Origin: Gammaproteobacteria bacterium
Lineage (GTDB): Bacteria; Pseudomonadota; Gammaproteobacteria; Burkholderiales; Rhodocyclaceae
NCBI GenBank assembly: GCA_029289265.1
Contig: JARFTX010000002.1
Span: 1-64,000 of the forward strand
Length of the DNA: 64,000 nucleotides
Direction: 5' to 3'
The position numbers and the translations under genes were made by a program. Numbering within the stretch: the first letter of the stretch is position 1; the number at the start of each line of letters is the position of its first letter. Positions 42,917-55,483 of this stretch are shown in pieces. The notes under the pieces were generated by a model. That model searched no databases, had not been told where the DNA came from, and saw nothing but the letters and a program-made list of their open reading frames with translations.

Positions 42917-43031
42917 GGCGCCGCGCCGCGTCCGAAGCTTGCCTGCTGCGCACGGCCACGAGGAAGAACGGCCATATAGGCTCGCGAGTGGCCGTGCCCG
43001 AAGCTGCGCCGATTGCGCGGCGGCGCTTGAC

Positions 43032-44297
43032 CTACCGGGGCGCCGTGCGTCGGACGCGGCTCTGGCGCCTGGCCTTGTCGGCGTCACCCGGGGTAGCCTG
43101 GCTGAGCGGCAGGCCGGCCAGTGCACGCACCTCGTTCTCGGGCAGTTCCATCCACATGCCGCGCTTCAGGCGGGACGGGAGCACGACGCTGCCATAACGC
43201 ACGCGCATGAGCCGGCTCACCATGATGCCGACCGCCTCGAACATGCGCCGCACCTCACGATTGCGCCCCTCGCCGATGGTGACGCGATACCAGTGGTTGG
43301 AGCCCTCGCCGCCCTCGTCGCGCAGCGAGTCGAAGCGCGCCGGGCCATCTTCGAGCTGGATGCCGCTGATGAGCGAGGCCACCTGCTCGTCGTTGAGGCG
43401 ACCCAGCAGACGCACGGCGTATTCGCGCTCCTGCTCGTAGCGGGGATGCATCAGTCGGTTGGCCAGCGTGCCGTCGTTGGTGAACAGCAGCAGCCCGGAG
43501 GTATTGAAATCGAGCCGGCCGACCGCGATCCAGCGCCCCTTGTTGAGGATGGGCAGTCGGTCGAACACCGATGGGCGACCCTCCGGGTCATCGCGCGAGA
43601 CGATCTCGCCTTCGGGCTTGTGATAGATCAGCAGACGCGGGGCGCGTTCGGCAAAACGCAGGGGCACCAGCTTGCCGTCGCACTTGACTCGATCGCCCGG
43701 GCCGATCTTCTGGCCGAGTGTGGCGGGCAGGTCATTGACGGAGATACGCCCGGCCTGGACCCATTCCTCGATCTCGCGGCGGGATCCTAGACCGAACTGC
43801 GCGAGCACCTTCTGCAGGCGTTCGGGCTCGATGGGTGCCACCTCTTCGCGGCCGGGCCTGCCAGTCGCGCCCGAAGCGCGACGCGGGCGGGGCGTGTGCG
43901 GCGTCTTGGCGCCGACAGCATCCCGCACCGGCTTGCCTCGGGACGATTCGCCGCGCGCTGATTCGCCGCGGGCTGCCTTGCCTCGCGATGATTCGCCTTG
44001 CACTGTTCCGCCTTGCCGATTCGCCGGGGTGTCCTTCGCACCGCGCCCACCGCGCGTCCCGCCCCGGGCATCGCCCGCCTCGGATCGGGTCCGACGACCC
44101 GCAGGCGCGCGCCGCCCTCTCGCCTCGTCGCCTTCGATGGGTCGATCCGTGGGGCGCCGGCCGCCGCTTGCTCGCGGAGCCTTGTCGGCATCACGGCCGG
44201 ATGCAGGCGCTCCGCGACGCCCGCGCGGGGCCTCCTCAGACTTGCGGCTCGTCTTCGGGCGCAGCGGGCTTGATTTCTTCTTTGAGGTCGACAAGGT
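43032..44297 (-). CDS. rluB: 23S rRNA pseudouridine synthase RluB with long Arg/Gly/Ser-rich N-terminal tail
   Basis: About 421 aa. The last 260 residues are RluB: S4 domain ([20 protein letters not shown]) and a synthase core with the catalytic Asp in [16 protein letters not shown]. The first 150 or so residues are low-complexity and basic, with a pentapeptide-like repeat ([20 protein letters not shown]), probably an RNA-binding disordered tail. No ATG fits. A TTG at 44297 has AAGGA nine bases upstream and lies inside scpB; a TTG at 44312 is the alternative. It modifies U2605 (E. coli numbering) in 23S rRNA. Confidence 0.9.
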   Translation of the reverse strand, partial: TLSTSKKKSSPLRPKTSRKSEEAPRGRRGAPASGRDADKAPRASGGRRPTDRPIEGDEARGRRAPAGRRTRSEAGDARGGTRGGRGAKDTPANRQGGTVQGESSRGKAARGESARGESSRGKPVRDAVGAKTPHTPRPRRASGATGRPGREEVAPIEPERLQKVLAQFGLGSRREIEEWVQAGRISVNDLPATLGQKIGPGDRVKCDGKLVPLRFAERAPRLLIYHKPEGEIVSRDDPEGRPSVFDRLPILNKGRWIAVGRLDFNTSGLLLFTNDGTLANRLMHPRYEQEREYAVRLLGRLNDEQVASLISGIQLEDGPARFDSLRDEGGEGSNHWYRVTIGEGRNREVRRMFEAVGIMVSRLMRVRYGSVVLPSRLKRGMWMELPENEVRALAGLPLSQATPGDADKARRQSRVRRTAPR

Positions 44298-44829
44298 CCA
44301 TGATCCTTTCAATTTCGGTCAGCGCGGGCAGCTCGGTGAGGCTTCGCAGGCCGAGGTCATCGAGAAAGCGGCGGGTGGTGGCGAACAGCGCCGGCCGCCC
44401 CGGGGTGTCGCGGTGGCCGACGACGTCGATCCAGCCGCGCGATTCGAGCGTCTTGATGACGTTGGGCGAGACCGCCACGCCGCGCACCTCCTCGATGTCG
44501 CCGCGCGTGACGGGCTGGCGGTAGGCAATGATCGCGAGCGTCTCGAGCACCGCGCGCGAATACTTTGGCGGTCGTTCCTCCTTGAGCCGGTCGAGATAGA
44601 ACTGGTACTCGGGACGGGTGCGAAAACGCCAGCCGGAGGCGAGCCGCACCAGCTCGACGCCGCGTCCGGCCCAGTCCTCGCGCAACTCCTCGAGCAGCCG
44701 GCGCACCAGTTCCGACCCCGGGTCCTCGTCGAACATGCGACGCAGCACGGCGGGGTCGAGCGGCGCGGTCGCGGCGAGCAGCGCCGCCTCGATCACGCGC
44801 TTGTAGTCGTCAGGCGTCGTCGGCTGCAT
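44236..44829 (-). CDS. scpB: Segregation and condensation protein B
   Basis: A 197-aa protein with two winged-helix domains (about 8-85 and 92-165, with [23 protein letters not shown], positions 95-117, as the family signature). It binds ScpA to form the kleisin complex of SMC condensin. It overlaps the end of scpA by 20 bp and the start of rluB by about 60 bp, a tightly packed cluster. Confidence 0.95.
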   Translation of the reverse strand: MQPTTPDDYKRVIEAALLAATAPLDPAVLRRMFDEDPGSELVRRLLEELREDWAGRGVELVRLASGWRFRTRPEYQFYLDRLKEERPPKYSRAVLETLAIIAYRQPVTRGDIEEVRGVAVSPNVIKTLESRGWIDVVGHRDTPGRPALFATTRRFLDDLGLRSLTELPALTEIERIMDLVDLKEEIKPAAPEDEPQV

Positions 44830-45643
44830 CGGTGGCGAGCTTCACGTAGATCGGCGCAAACGGTTCGTTCTGGGTGACATCGACCAGGCGCTCCTTCACG
44901 AGTTCGAGTACGGCAAGAAAGCTCACGACCATCCCGGCGGGCCCGAGGCGCGGCTCGAACAGCGTGTCGAGGACGACGAAGGCGCCGCCGGCGAGCCGCC
45001 TCAGGATGTTCGTCATGTGCTCACGCACCGACAACTCGTCGCGACGGACGTGGTGGTGCTGGGTAAGGCGGGCCTGCTTCATGATGCGCAGCCAGGCAAG
45101 CTGCAGGTCGTGCAGGCTCACTTCGGGCAGCCGCTCGACGATGCGCTCGGACACCAGCACGCCGACCCACTCATAGTCGCGCTCGGCACGCGGCAGCACT
45201 TCGATGCGCGCCGCCGCCATCTTCATCTGTTCGTACTCGAGCAGTCGCCGCACCAGTTCGGCACGCGGATCCTCTTCCTCGCGCCCGTCGTCACGCGGTG
45301 GACGCGGCAGCAGCATGCGCGACTTGATCTCGAGCAGCATCGCCGCCATCAGGAGATAGTCGGCAGCCAGTTCGAGATTGTGCCGGCGCATCGCCTCGAC
45401 ATAGGCGAGGTACTGCGCCGTGAGCGGCGCCATCGGGATGTCGAGCACGTCGAGGCTGGACTTGCGGATCAGGTACAGCAGCAGGTCGAGCGGTCCCTCG
45501 AAGGCCTCGAGAAAGATCTCGAGCGCCTCGGGCGGGATGTACAAGTCCTTGGGAAGTTCGAGCAGCGCCTCGCCGTAGAGGCGCGCGACCGCCTGGGCCT
45601 GCGCCGGCGTCTCGGGCGGCGCGAGCTCGAGGAGGTCGTTCAT
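44810..45643 (-). CDS. scpA: Segregation and condensation protein A (kleisin)
   Basis: A 277-aa protein starting [20 protein letters not shown]. The conserved N-terminal [21 protein letters not shown] binds the SMC neck, and the helical centre ([20 protein letters not shown]) and C-terminal winged helix bind the SMC head. It bridges the two SMC heads in chromosome condensation. The frame continues 71 codons upstream without homology-like character, so the internal ATG is taken. Confidence 0.95.
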   Translation of the reverse strand: MNDLLELAPPETPAQAQAVARLYGEALLELPKDLYIPPEALEIFLEAFEGPLDLLLYLIRKSSLDVLDIPMAPLTAQYLAYVEAMRRHNLELAADYLLMAAMLLEIKSRMLLPRPPRDDGREEEDPRAELVRRLLEYEQMKMAAARIEVLPRAERDYEWVGVLVSERIVERLPEVSLHDLQLAWLRIMKQARLTQHHHVRRDELSVREHMTNILRRLAGGAFVVLDTLFEPRLGPAGMVVSFLAVLELVKERLVDVTQNEPFAPIYVKLATDAADDA

Positions 45644-45737
45644 CGAGGCACGGCCCGCCCGTGCCGGGCCGGCAAACCCGCCCGGCACTTGGACGACACC
45701 CGCGCCACAGCGGGCGTGCGAGCCATGCCGGCCGGCA

Positions 45738-46940
45738 TCACGAGTACGACAGCCCCATCGCCTCGCGCACGTCGCGCATGGTCTCCTGCGCGAGCTTGCG
45801 GGCGCGTTCGCAGCCGTCGGCAATGATGTTGCGCACCAGGCTGGGATCGTCGACATAAGGCTGGGCGCGCTCGTGCATCGCCTCCTGCTCCTTGAGCACC
45901 TGGTCGATCACCGGCTGCTTGCATTCCAGGCAGCCGATGCCGGCGCTGCGGCAACCGGTCTGCACCCAGTCGCGGGTCGCCTCGTCGGTGTAGATCTGGT
46001 GGAACTGCCACACGGGGCACTTTTCCGGATCGCCCGGATCGGTGCGCCGTACCCGCGCGGGGTCGGTCTGCATGGTGCGGATCTTCTTCACCACGACGTC
46101 CCGGTCTTCGCGCAGCGCGATGGTGTTGCCGTAGCTCTTCGACATCTTCTGCCCGTCGAGGCCGGGCATGCGCGCGGCATGCGTGAGCAGGGCCTCGGGC
46201 TCGACCAGGATCATCTTGCTGCTGCCCTCGAGATAGCCGTAGAGCCGCTCGCGGTCGCCCAGGCTGAGGTTCTGGGCCTCGTCGAGCAGCGCGTGCCCCT
46301 GCTCGAGCGCATCCGCCTCGCCGTCTTGCTGGTAGCGGGTGCGCAGCTCCAGGTAGAGGCGCGCACGCTTCGATCCGAGCTTCTTCACCGCCTCTCGGGC
46401 CTTGTCCTCGAAGCCGGGTTCGCGCCCGTAGAGATGGTTGAAGCGGCGCGCGACCTCGCGCGTGACCTCGACGTGCGGCACCTGGTCCTCGCCGACCGGC
46501 ACCTTGTCGGCACGGTAGATCAGGATGTCGGCCGACTGGAGCAGCGGATAGCCGAGAAAGCCGTAGGTCGACAAGTCCTTGTTGGCGAGCTTCTCCTGCT
46601 GGTCCTTGTAGGTGGGCACGCGCTCGAGCCAGCCGAGCGGGCACATCATCGACAGCAGCAGGTGCAGCTCGGCGTGCTCGGGCACGCGCGACTGGATGAA
46701 GAGGGTCGCCTGGGCGGGATCGACACCGGCTGCGAGCCAGTCGATCAACATGTCCCAGACGCTCTCCTCGATGATCTGCGGCGAGTCGTAGTTGGTCGTG
46801 AGCGCATGCCAGTCGGCGACGAAGAACAGGCACGGGTACTCCTCCTGGAGCTTGACCCAGTTCTTGAGGACGCCGTGGTAGTGGCCCAGATGCAGGCGGC
46901 CGGTCGGCCGCATGCCGGAGAGAACGCGTTCTGCGTACAT
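45738..46940 (-). CDS. trpS: Tryptophanyl-tRNA synthetase
   Basis: A 400-aa class I synthetase starting MYAERVLSGMRPTGRLHLGH, with the HIGH-type motif HLGH (17-20) and KMSKS in GLDGQKMSKSYGN. It is longer than the roughly 330-aa enterobacterial enzyme; the extra length lies in an insertion around the PGDPEKCPVWQFHQIY segment and contains Cys pairs (CRSAGIGCLECKQ). It starts 2 bases after the M50 protease stop, so the two are coupled. Confidence 0.96.
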   Translation of the reverse strand: MYAERVLSGMRPTGRLHLGHYHGVLKNWVKLQEEYPCLFFVADWHALTTNYDSPQIIEESVWDMLIDWLAAGVDPAQATLFIQSRVPEHAELHLLLSMMCPLGWLERVPTYKDQQEKLANKDLSTYGFLGYPLLQSADILIYRADKVPVGEDQVPHVEVTREVARRFNHLYGREPGFEDKAREAVKKLGSKRARLYLELRTRYQQDGEADALEQGHALLDEAQNLSLGDRERLYGYLEGSSKMILVEPEALLTHAARMPGLDGQKMSKSYGNTIALREDRDVVVKKIRTMQTDPARVRRTDPGDPEKCPVWQFHQIYTDEATRDWVQTGCRSAGIGCLECKQPVIDQVLKEQEAMHERAQPYVDDPSLVRNIIADGCERARKLAQETMRDVREAMGLSYS

Positions 46941-46942
46941 GA

Positions 46943-47608
46943 TCAGATATAGAAACCGAATACGAGGGCGAGAAGGTGCTGGAAGCTGCCGATCAGGGGC
47001 CACAGGATTGCGCTCAGCACCCCGGTGAACAGCATGAGGATGATAATCGGAAAGCCGTACGGCTCGATGCGCGCGAACTGCCAGGCGAGCCGAGCCGGCA
47101 GCACGCTCACGGCGATGCGACCGCCATCGAGTGGCGGAATGGGCAGGAGATTGAGGAACATCAGGACCGCATTGATCAGGATGCCGGCCTGCGCCATCTC
47201 ACGCATCGCGGCGGAATACGCCATGTCCGGCGAGACGAGCGCAAGCTTCAGCAGCAGCGCCCATCCGAAGGCCATCACCAGGTTCATGAACGGTCCGGCC
47301 GCGGCGACCCACAGCATGTCGCCCTTGGGATTGCGCAGGCGGTTGAAGTTCACCGGCACCGGCTTCGCCCAGCCGAACAGGATCCCGGAGCCCCCGATCA
47401 TCGTCGTCATGGCGAGGATGCCCACCGGCACGAGGACGGTGCCGACCGGGTCGATGTGCTTGAAGGGATTGAGCGTGATCCGCCCCGCCAGGTGCGCGGT
47501 CGGGTCGCCGAAATGGCGCGCGACATAGCCGTGCGCGGCCTCGTGCAGCGTAATCGCGAGCAGCACCGGCAGCGCCCAGATGGCGAGGGTCGGGATCAGT
47601 TGTTCCAT
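46943..47608 (-). CDS. Site-2 protease family (M50) membrane metalloprotease
   Basis: A 221-aa protein with about five to six membrane helices starting MEQLIPTLAIWALPVLLAIT. The zinc motif HEAAH (HExxH) lies at about residues 22-26 and the third ligand is in LLPIPPLDGGR. This is the minimal YwhC-like S2P fold without PDZ domains. Its substrate is unknown. It lies in the run before trpS, as in many betaproteobacteria. Confidence 0.9.
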   Translation of the reverse strand: MEQLIPTLAIWALPVLLAITLHEAAHGYVARHFGDPTAHLAGRITLNPFKHIDPVGTVLVPVGILAMTTMIGGSGILFGWAKPVPVNFNRLRNPKGDMLWVAAAGPFMNLVMAFGWALLLKLALVSPDMAYSAAMREMAQAGILINAVLMFLNLLPIPPLDGGRIAVSVLPARLAWQFARIEPYGFPIIILMLFTGVLSAILWPLIGSFQHLLALVFGFYI

Positions 47609-47692
47609 GAACGCGGGGGCGCAAAGCACTCTATTCTAACAGAGCGTCCGCCGCAGCCTTGCGGCGCGTGAAACCGGGCTGTCGTCATCGGG

Positions 47693-48325
47693 CTAAGCGG
47701 CCTCCAGCCCGAGCGGAGCCAGGTCGCCCTTGCCCGCCCTGACCAGCTCGGGGGCGCCGGAGGTCAGGTCGACCACGGTGGTCGCCTCGGGTCCGCAGTA
47801 GCCCGCCTCGATCACGAGGTCGACTTGCTTGCCCAGTTGCTCGGCGATCGATTCGGCGTCGGTGAGTGGCAGGTCGTCGCCCGGCAGGATCAGGGTCGAG
47901 GTCAGGATCGGTTCGCCCAGTTCGTCGAGCAAGGCCGAAACGACGGGATGATCCGGCACCCGCAGGCCGATCGTCTTGCGCTTGGGATGCAGCATGCGCC
48001 GCGGCAGCTCGCGCGTGCCTTCGAGGATGACGGTGTAGGCGCCGGGCGTGATCGCCTTGAGCAGCCGGTACTGCGCGTTGTCGACCCGGGCATAGGTGGC
48101 GATCTGAGACAGGTCGCGGCACATCAGCGTGAAGTGGTGGCGGTCGCCCACGCCACGGATGCGGCGGATGCGCTCGAGCAGCTCGGCATCCCCGAGGTGT
48201 CCGCCCAGCGCATAGGCCGAATCGGTCGGAAACACCACCAGTCCGCCGCCGCGCATGATTTCGGCAGCCTGCCGGATGAGGCGCAGCTGGGGCTGTTCGG
48301 GATGAAGCGAAAAATATTGGGCCAT
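47693..48325 (-). CDS. yciO: YciO-type Sua5/YrdC domain protein
   Basis: A 210-aa protein with the YrdC fold: GGGLVVFPTDSAYALGG (nucleotide and threonine site), KAITPGAYTVILEGT and LPRRMLHPKRKTIGLRVPDH. It resembles the YciO branch more than TsaC/Sua5, so a role in threonylcarbamoyl-AMP chemistry is likely but t6A synthesis in vivo is not assured. It lies next to the rnm-like gene, as in E. coli (yciV-yciO). Confidence 0.88.
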   Translation of the reverse strand: MAQYFSLHPEQPQLRLIRQAAEIMRGGGLVVFPTDSAYALGGHLGDAELLERIRRIRGVGDRHHFTLMCRDLSQIATYARVDNAQYRLLKAITPGAYTVILEGTRELPRRMLHPKRKTIGLRVPDHPVVSALLDELGEPILTSTLILPGDDLPLTDAESIAEQLGKQVDLVIEAGYCGPEATTVVDLTSGAPELVRAGKGDLAPLGLEAA

Positions 48326-48361
48326 CCGTGAGTCCTTGTTGGTTTTCTGCCGGGCGCCGGG

Positions 48362-49195
48362 TCAATATCCGAGCCGCGACCAGACCGGCGTCAGATCCGG
48401 TGGAAGCGGCGCACAGCGACCGAGGTCGACGGCACTTTCGTGCTCGCCGTGAAAATCGGACGCGCGCGAGGCGAGCAGCCCGCGGCCGCGCGCAACGTTC
48501 GCAAAGCGGCTCACATCGGCCGGTGTATGCGCGCCGGACACGACTTCCACCGCCTCGCCGCCCGCCGCGATGAAGCGGTCGAACAGGCTGTCCATCTCGG
48601 CACCGGAAAGCCGATAGCGGGCCGGGTGGGCGATGACGGCAATGCCGCCCGCACCAAGTATCCAGCCGACCGCATCCTCGAGACGCGCCCACTCGTGCTC
48701 GACATAACCCGGCTTGCCCTTGGCGAGATAGTGGCGGAACACGGTCGAGACGTCCGGCATCAGCCCGCTCGCGACGATGTGGCGCGCGAAGTGGGCGCGG
48801 CTCACGAGCTCCGGATTGCGCGCGAGCGCCCGCGCACCTTCCAGCGCTCCGCGAATTCCGACTGCGTCGAGCGCCTGGGCCATGCGCACCGCCCGCTCGG
48901 ACCGGCCGCTGCGCACCTGGGCGAGTCCGGCGACCAGGCGCGCTTCGCGATGGTCGATGCCGAGACCGACGATATGCACTGTCTCGCCGCAGAACGACAC
49001 CGAGATCTCCACCCCCGGCACCAGCTCCAACTCGGTCTCGCGCGCGGCCGCGGCCGCCTCGTCGAGGCCGCTCACTTCGTCGTGGTCGGTGAGCGCGAGC
49101 AGGGTCACTCCGTTCGCCGCGGCACGGCGCACGACGTCGGTGGGGCTGAGCCATCCGTCGGAAACCGTCGAATGACAGTGAAGGTCCGCATTCAT
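48362..49195 (-). CDS. rnm: PHP-domain phosphoesterase (RNase AM / YciV-like)
   Basis: A 277-aa PHP protein with metal motifs DLHCHSTVSDG (4-14), LTDHDEVSG (35-43), PGVEIS, GLGIDH, IAHPARY and SDFHGEH. The E. coli homologue is a 5'-3' exoribonuclease that trims rRNA 5' ends and also cleaves 3',5'-bisphosphonucleotides. It overlaps the preceding hydrolase stop by 4 bp. Confidence 0.9.
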   Translation of the reverse strand: MNADLHCHSTVSDGWLSPTDVVRRAAANGVTLLALTDHDEVSGLDEAAAAARETELELVPGVEISVSFCGETVHIVGLGIDHREARLVAGLAQVRSGRSERAVRMAQALDAVGIRGALEGARALARNPELVSRAHFARHIVASGLMPDVSTVFRHYLAKGKPGYVEHEWARLEDAVGWILGAGGIAVIAHPARYRLSGAEMDSLFDRFIAAGGEAVEVVSGAHTPADVSRFANVARGRGLLASRASDFHGEHESAVDLGRCAPLPPDLTPVWSRLGY

Positions 49196-50091
49196 CTCGG
49201 GTCAGGGGTGATGCATGACTGTTCTTGTGACAGCAGAAAGCGCTCGATGGCTTCGGCAACGCGCTCCGGCTGGTCGTGGTGCAGATTATGGCCGCTTTCG
49301 GCGATTGCGATCTCTCGGAAATCACGAAAACAGGCCTTGGCGGCATCATTGGCCGCATCGCTCACGCCGGCCGCGCGCCGCCATGCCGGGTCGGACTGGA
49401 CGATCCACAGCACGGGTGCGCGCACGCGCCGCCAGCAGGCCTCGGCCTCGGCACGGCGATAGAGCACGGGATTGACGTTGCGATGGGCGGCATCGGCGGC
49501 GAAGCGGACCCCGCCCGCACCGTCCGGCTCGGCGAGATGGCAGGCCAGAAACCGTGCGCGTGCGGCGTCGAGGCGCGGATTGTCGCGCATCATGCGCTGC
49601 GCGAACGCCTCGACGTCGGGGTAGGTGCGAAAGCCCTGGGGCGCGGCGAGCTGGTTGAGCCATTTCTCGTAGCGTCCCGGCGCGTCCTCGGGCGAGCGGT
49701 CGGGCAGACCGAAGGCGTCCATCGCCACGACCTTGGCGATGCGGGCCGGTCGGATGCCGGCATAGAGCAGCGCGACGTTGCCCCCGAGGCTGTGCCCGAC
49801 CAGGCACACGGCCTCGTGCGGCACGATGCGGCGGAGCAGCGCGTCGAGGTCCGCGATGTAGTCGGGAAACCAGTACGCATCGGCGCTGCGCCCGGAAAGC
49901 CCGAACCCGCGCCAGTCGGGGGCGAAGACGTGCCAATCGCCACGCAGCGCGTCGACGACGAACTGGAACGACGCCGAGGCATCGCCCCAGCCGTGCAGCA
50001 GCACGAGCGGGTGCGCGCCCGGCTCGCCCCACTCGCGCACGTGGTGGCGCAGGCCGCGCATTTCGACGAAGGTGCTGCGGAACGCTTTCAT
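49192..50091 (-). CDS. Alpha/beta-fold hydrolase
   Basis: A 299-aa protein starting MKAFRSTFVEMRGLRHHVRE. It has LLHGWGDASASF (oxyanion region), the nucleophile elbow GHSLGGN (Ser near residue 100), a plausible acid in the late core and the catalytic His in ESGHNLHHDQPE. A cap domain lies between. The substrate is unknown; the family includes esterases and haloperoxidase-like enzymes. It is the first gene of the minus-strand run to rnm and is divergent from the gcv operon. Confidence 0.87.
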   Translation of the reverse strand: MKAFRSTFVEMRGLRHHVREWGEPGAHPLVLLHGWGDASASFQFVVDALRGDWHVFAPDWRGFGLSGRSADAYWFPDYIADLDALLRRIVPHEAVCLVGHSLGGNVALLYAGIRPARIAKVVAMDAFGLPDRSPEDAPGRYEKWLNQLAAPQGFRTYPDVEAFAQRMMRDNPRLDAARARFLACHLAEPDGAGGVRFAADAAHRNVNPVLYRRAEAEACWRRVRAPVLWIVQSDPAWRRAAGVSDAANDAAKACFRDFREIAIAESGHNLHHDQPERVAEAIERFLLSQEQSCITPDPR

Positions 50092-50280
50092 GAGGCCTAG
50101 ATGGTACGGCCTCGTGCCGCGCCGCGAAAGCGCGGCCACACGGAATGAACCCGCATTGGGTTTGTCCGCAATCGAACCGGCGGCGGCCGGCAAAGAAGTG
50201 CGCGCAACGGTGCCCGCCGTCCCCGTGACGGCATTGGCGGCAAGCAACCGATCCGCTCGGATCGCCGCACGCCGGCGAGA

Positions 50281-50310
50281 TTGCCAGCCCGCCCCCCGCA
50301 ATGCTATCTT
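50281..50310 (+). promoter_or_regulatory. Candidate promoter of the gcv operon
   Basis: TTGCCA and TATCTT are separated by 18 bases, with a TGC just before the -10. Transcription would begin near 50317, a few bases before the first glycine aptamer, which supports the assignment. Confidence 0.55.
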
Positions 50311-50315
50311 CGACG

Positions 50316-50504
50316 GGTCTCGCGGGAGAGAACTCGGCTCTCGAGTCGCCGAAGGCGTAACCCCCCGGAATCGCTCAGGCAAAAGGACCGCGGACGATGC
50401 ACAACTCTGGAGAGTGATGCGAAGGCATCCACCGAAGGGGCACCCGAGGGATCGCAGCTCGCGTTGCGCCTCGGAATCTCTCAGGTACAAGGGACAGATG
50501 GGGC
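50316..50504 (+). ncRNA. Tandem glycine riboswitch
   Basis: Two glycine aptamers in a row. The first (about 50321-50398) has CGGGAGAGA, GCCGAAGGCG and CGCTCAGGCAAAAGGACCG. The second (about 50404-50500) has CTGGAGAGTG, ACCGAAGGGGCA and TCTCTCAGGTACAAGGGACAG. The linker is short, as in cooperative tandem forms. It lies upstream of gcvT, so it should switch on glycine cleavage when glycine is high. Confidence 0.93.
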
Positions 50505-50541
50505 GATGCCGGACCCGACACGGGCCGGCGCCGCCCTTTTT
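50501..50541 (+). terminator. Terminator expression platform of the glycine riboswitch
   Basis: GCCGG-ACCCGACACGGG-CCGGC, extended outward by GGGC/GCCC pairs and followed by five T residues (50537-50541), begins at the 3' edge of the second aptamer. Glycine binding would be expected to prevent its formation and let transcription reach gcvT. Direct sequence overlap with the aptamer stem (GGGG at 50500-50503) fits this mechanism. Confidence 0.75.
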
Positions 50542-50606
50542 CGTTTACCCCGTGCGTTCCGCTGCATGCGGGCGCCGACCACGAATACTGAACCGGAGTC
50601 CTGCAC

Positions 50607-51722
50607 ATGAACCACCCGGCCCGACGCACGCCACTTCGCGCCTGCCACCTCGCCGCGGGCGCCCGCATGGTCGATTTCGCCGGTTGGGACATGCCGGTGA
50701 ACTACGGCTCGCAGATCGACGAGCACCATGCGGTGCGCCGCGACGCGGGCATGTTCGACGTCTCGCACATGCTGTCCCTCGATCTGTCGGGCGTCGGCGC
50801 GACCGACTTCCTGCGCCGCCTGCTCGCCAACGACGTCGCCAAGCTCAAGGCGCCGGGCAAGGCGCTTTACTCGTGCATGCTCAATGAGGCCGGCGGCGTG
50901 GTCGACGACCTCATCGTCTATCGCCTCTCGGAGGCCGAGTACCGCCTGGTCGTCAATGCCGGCACCGCCGACAAGGACGTCGCCTGGATTCGCCGCCACA
51001 TTGCCGCGATGGGGGCGAACACGACGCTCGAGAGCCGCCGCGAGCTCGCCTTGATCGCGATCCAGGGCCCGCGCGCGATCGAGCGTGCGATGGGGGCCAT
51101 CCCCGAACTCAACACCGCCAACGGAGTCCCCCCGCCGTTCAGCGCCGCGCGCCTGGCCGACCTGCTGATTGCGCGCACAGGCTATACCGGCGAGGACGGC
51201 CTCGAGATCGCAGTCCCCGCGGTGCGCGTCGAGGCCATGTGGAATGCACTGCTCGCCGCCGGGGTGCGTCCCTGCGGACTGGGCGCACGCGACACGCTGC
51301 GCCTCGAGGCAGGCTTGAATCTCTACGGCCAGGACATGGACGAGCACGTCTCGCCGCTTGATGCCGGGCTCGCGTGGACCGTGGACCTGCGCGACGGCGA
51401 GCGCGATTTCGTCGGCAAGGCGGCCCTCGTCGCCAAGCCGGCGCAGCACGCCTTTCTCGGCCTGATCCTCGAGGACAAGGGGGTGCTGCGCGCGCACATG
51501 AAACTCTTTGCCGCCGCTGGAGAGGGCGAGACCACCAGCGGCAGCTTCGCGCCGACGCTCGGTGCCTCGATCGGTTTCGCCCGCCTGCCGCTGGGCACGA
51601 CCGCCGGTGAGCGCGTCGAGGTCGACATGCGCGGCCGGCGGCTTGCCGCGCGCACCGTCAAGCTCCCGTTCGTACGCAACGGCCAGGTGCTGGTCGACAT
51701 CGATCGGCCACAGGCGTCCTGA
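50607..51722 (+). CDS. gcvT: Glycine cleavage system T protein (aminomethyltransferase)
   Basis: A 371-aa folate-dependent enzyme ([20 protein letters not shown]) with [20 protein letters not shown] and the [12 protein letters not shown] segment typical of GcvT. It transfers the methylene from aminomethyl-lipoyl-GcvH to tetrahydrofolate and frees ammonia. It is the first gene behind the glycine riboswitch. Confidence 0.97.
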   Translation: MNHPARRTPLRACHLAAGARMVDFAGWDMPVNYGSQIDEHHAVRRDAGMFDVSHMLSLDLSGVGATDFLRRLLANDVAKLKAPGKALYSCMLNEAGGVVDDLIVYRLSEAEYRLVVNAGTADKDVAWIRRHIAAMGANTTLESRRELALIAIQGPRAIERAMGAIPELNTANGVPPPFSAARLADLLIARTGYTGEDGLEIAVPAVRVEAMWNALLAAGVRPCGLGARDTLRLEAGLNLYGQDMDEHVSPLDAGLAWTVDLRDGERDFVGKAALVAKPAQHAFLGLILEDKGVLRAHMKLFAAAGEGETTSGSFAPTLGASIGFARLPLGTTAGERVEVDMRGRRLAARTVKLPFVRNGQVLVDIDRPQAS

Positions 51723-51734
51723 GCATCGCACTCG

Positions 51735-51756
51735 AGGCCCCGCCTGCGGGGCCTTT
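51735..51756 (+). terminator. Weak hairpin between gcvT and gcvH
   Basis: GGCCCCG-CCTG-CGGGGCC followed by only three T residues. It could lower expression of gcvH-gcvP relative to gcvT or stabilise the upstream message. It is unlikely to be a full stop because gcvH and gcvP follow on the same strand. Confidence 0.45.
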
Positions 51757-51799
51757 CCCGAACACCCGAAGAACACCCTCTCAAACGGAGCGCAAGTTC

Positions 51800-52180
51800 A
51801 TGAGCAATATTCCGACCGACCTGAAATACACCAAATCCCACGAGTGGATCCGTGTCGAAGCCGACGGCACCCTGACCGTGGGCGTGTCCGACCACGCCCA
51901 GCAGGCGCTGGGTGACATCGTGTTTCTCGAATTGCCCGAAACGGGGCGCCGGGTCGATGCCGGTGAAGCCTGCGCGGTGATCGAGTCCGTCAAGGCCGCG
52001 TCCGACATCTACGCCCCGTGCGCGGGCGAGATCGTCGCGTCCAACCAGGAGGCCGCCGATGCCCCCGAAACCGTCAACGCCGACGCCTACGCCGCGTGGC
52101 TCTTCCGCATCAAGCCCGACTCCGCACCGGCCGGTCTGCTCGATGCCGCCGGCTACGAAGCCGAGATCGCCGACGCCTGA
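51800..52180 (+). CDS. gcvH: Glycine cleavage system H protein
   Basis: A 126-aa lipoyl carrier ([20 protein letters not shown]) with the lipoylated Lys65 in [12 protein letters not shown]. It shuttles the aminomethyl group between GcvP, GcvT and dihydrolipoamide dehydrogenase. It is 26 bases before gcvP. Confidence 0.97.
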   Translation: MSNIPTDLKYTKSHEWIRVEADGTLTVGVSDHAQQALGDIVFLELPETGRRVDAGEACAVIESVKAASDIYAPCAGEIVASNQEAADAPETVNADAYAAWLFRIKPDSAPAGLLDAAGYEAEIADA

Positions 52181-52206
52181 TCACCCTTTCCCGCCCTGCC
52201 AAGCCC

Positions 52207-55098
<2,892 letters not shown>

Positions 55099-55483
55099 TT
55101 TAGTCCGACCGACGCGCGGCCGGCGGCTCGTTGCCCGCCGGCCGCGCCTGTTTACAGACCACCCCCTGGCCGTCCTGGCGAAATGCGGGCTCGAGCGGAC
55201 ACCCGTGGCGGGTCGGCGGCACCCATGCTGCACGCCAGCATTGCGGGCATATATTCCACACACCGGATAATTTGACCTGTCGAAACAAGGCCTCCGCCCT
55301 ACGCCGGAAGTATTGCGTCAGTGTGTAAAAATCATCAATTAACACACTGAAAATAATATAAACTTCGCGCCGCGAGAGTTTCTGCGGCGCGACGCTGGCA
55401 ATTCGGCCCAAGGCCCCGACCGGCGACTCGTGCAGCGCAGCATCCCTGCCTCGCCCCACCTGTCGCCGCCTTCGATACGGGCC
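55099..55483. promoter_or_regulatory. Spacer with AT-rich promoter region and palindrome upstream of the glucan synthase
   Basis: The first half is GC-rich and may carry a gcvP terminator (GGCCGGCGG...CCGCCGGCC, 55119-55144, without a T run). The second half, near 55310-55365, is AT-rich and holds an operator-like perfect palindrome TCAGTGTGT-N15-ACACACTGA (55318-55350), with TAATATAAA just downstream as a possible -10. A minus-strand frame ending at 55100 could encode a 53-aa peptide with CPQC, HGC and VCK cysteines from a GTG at 55261; no ribosome site supports it. Confidence 0.45.
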
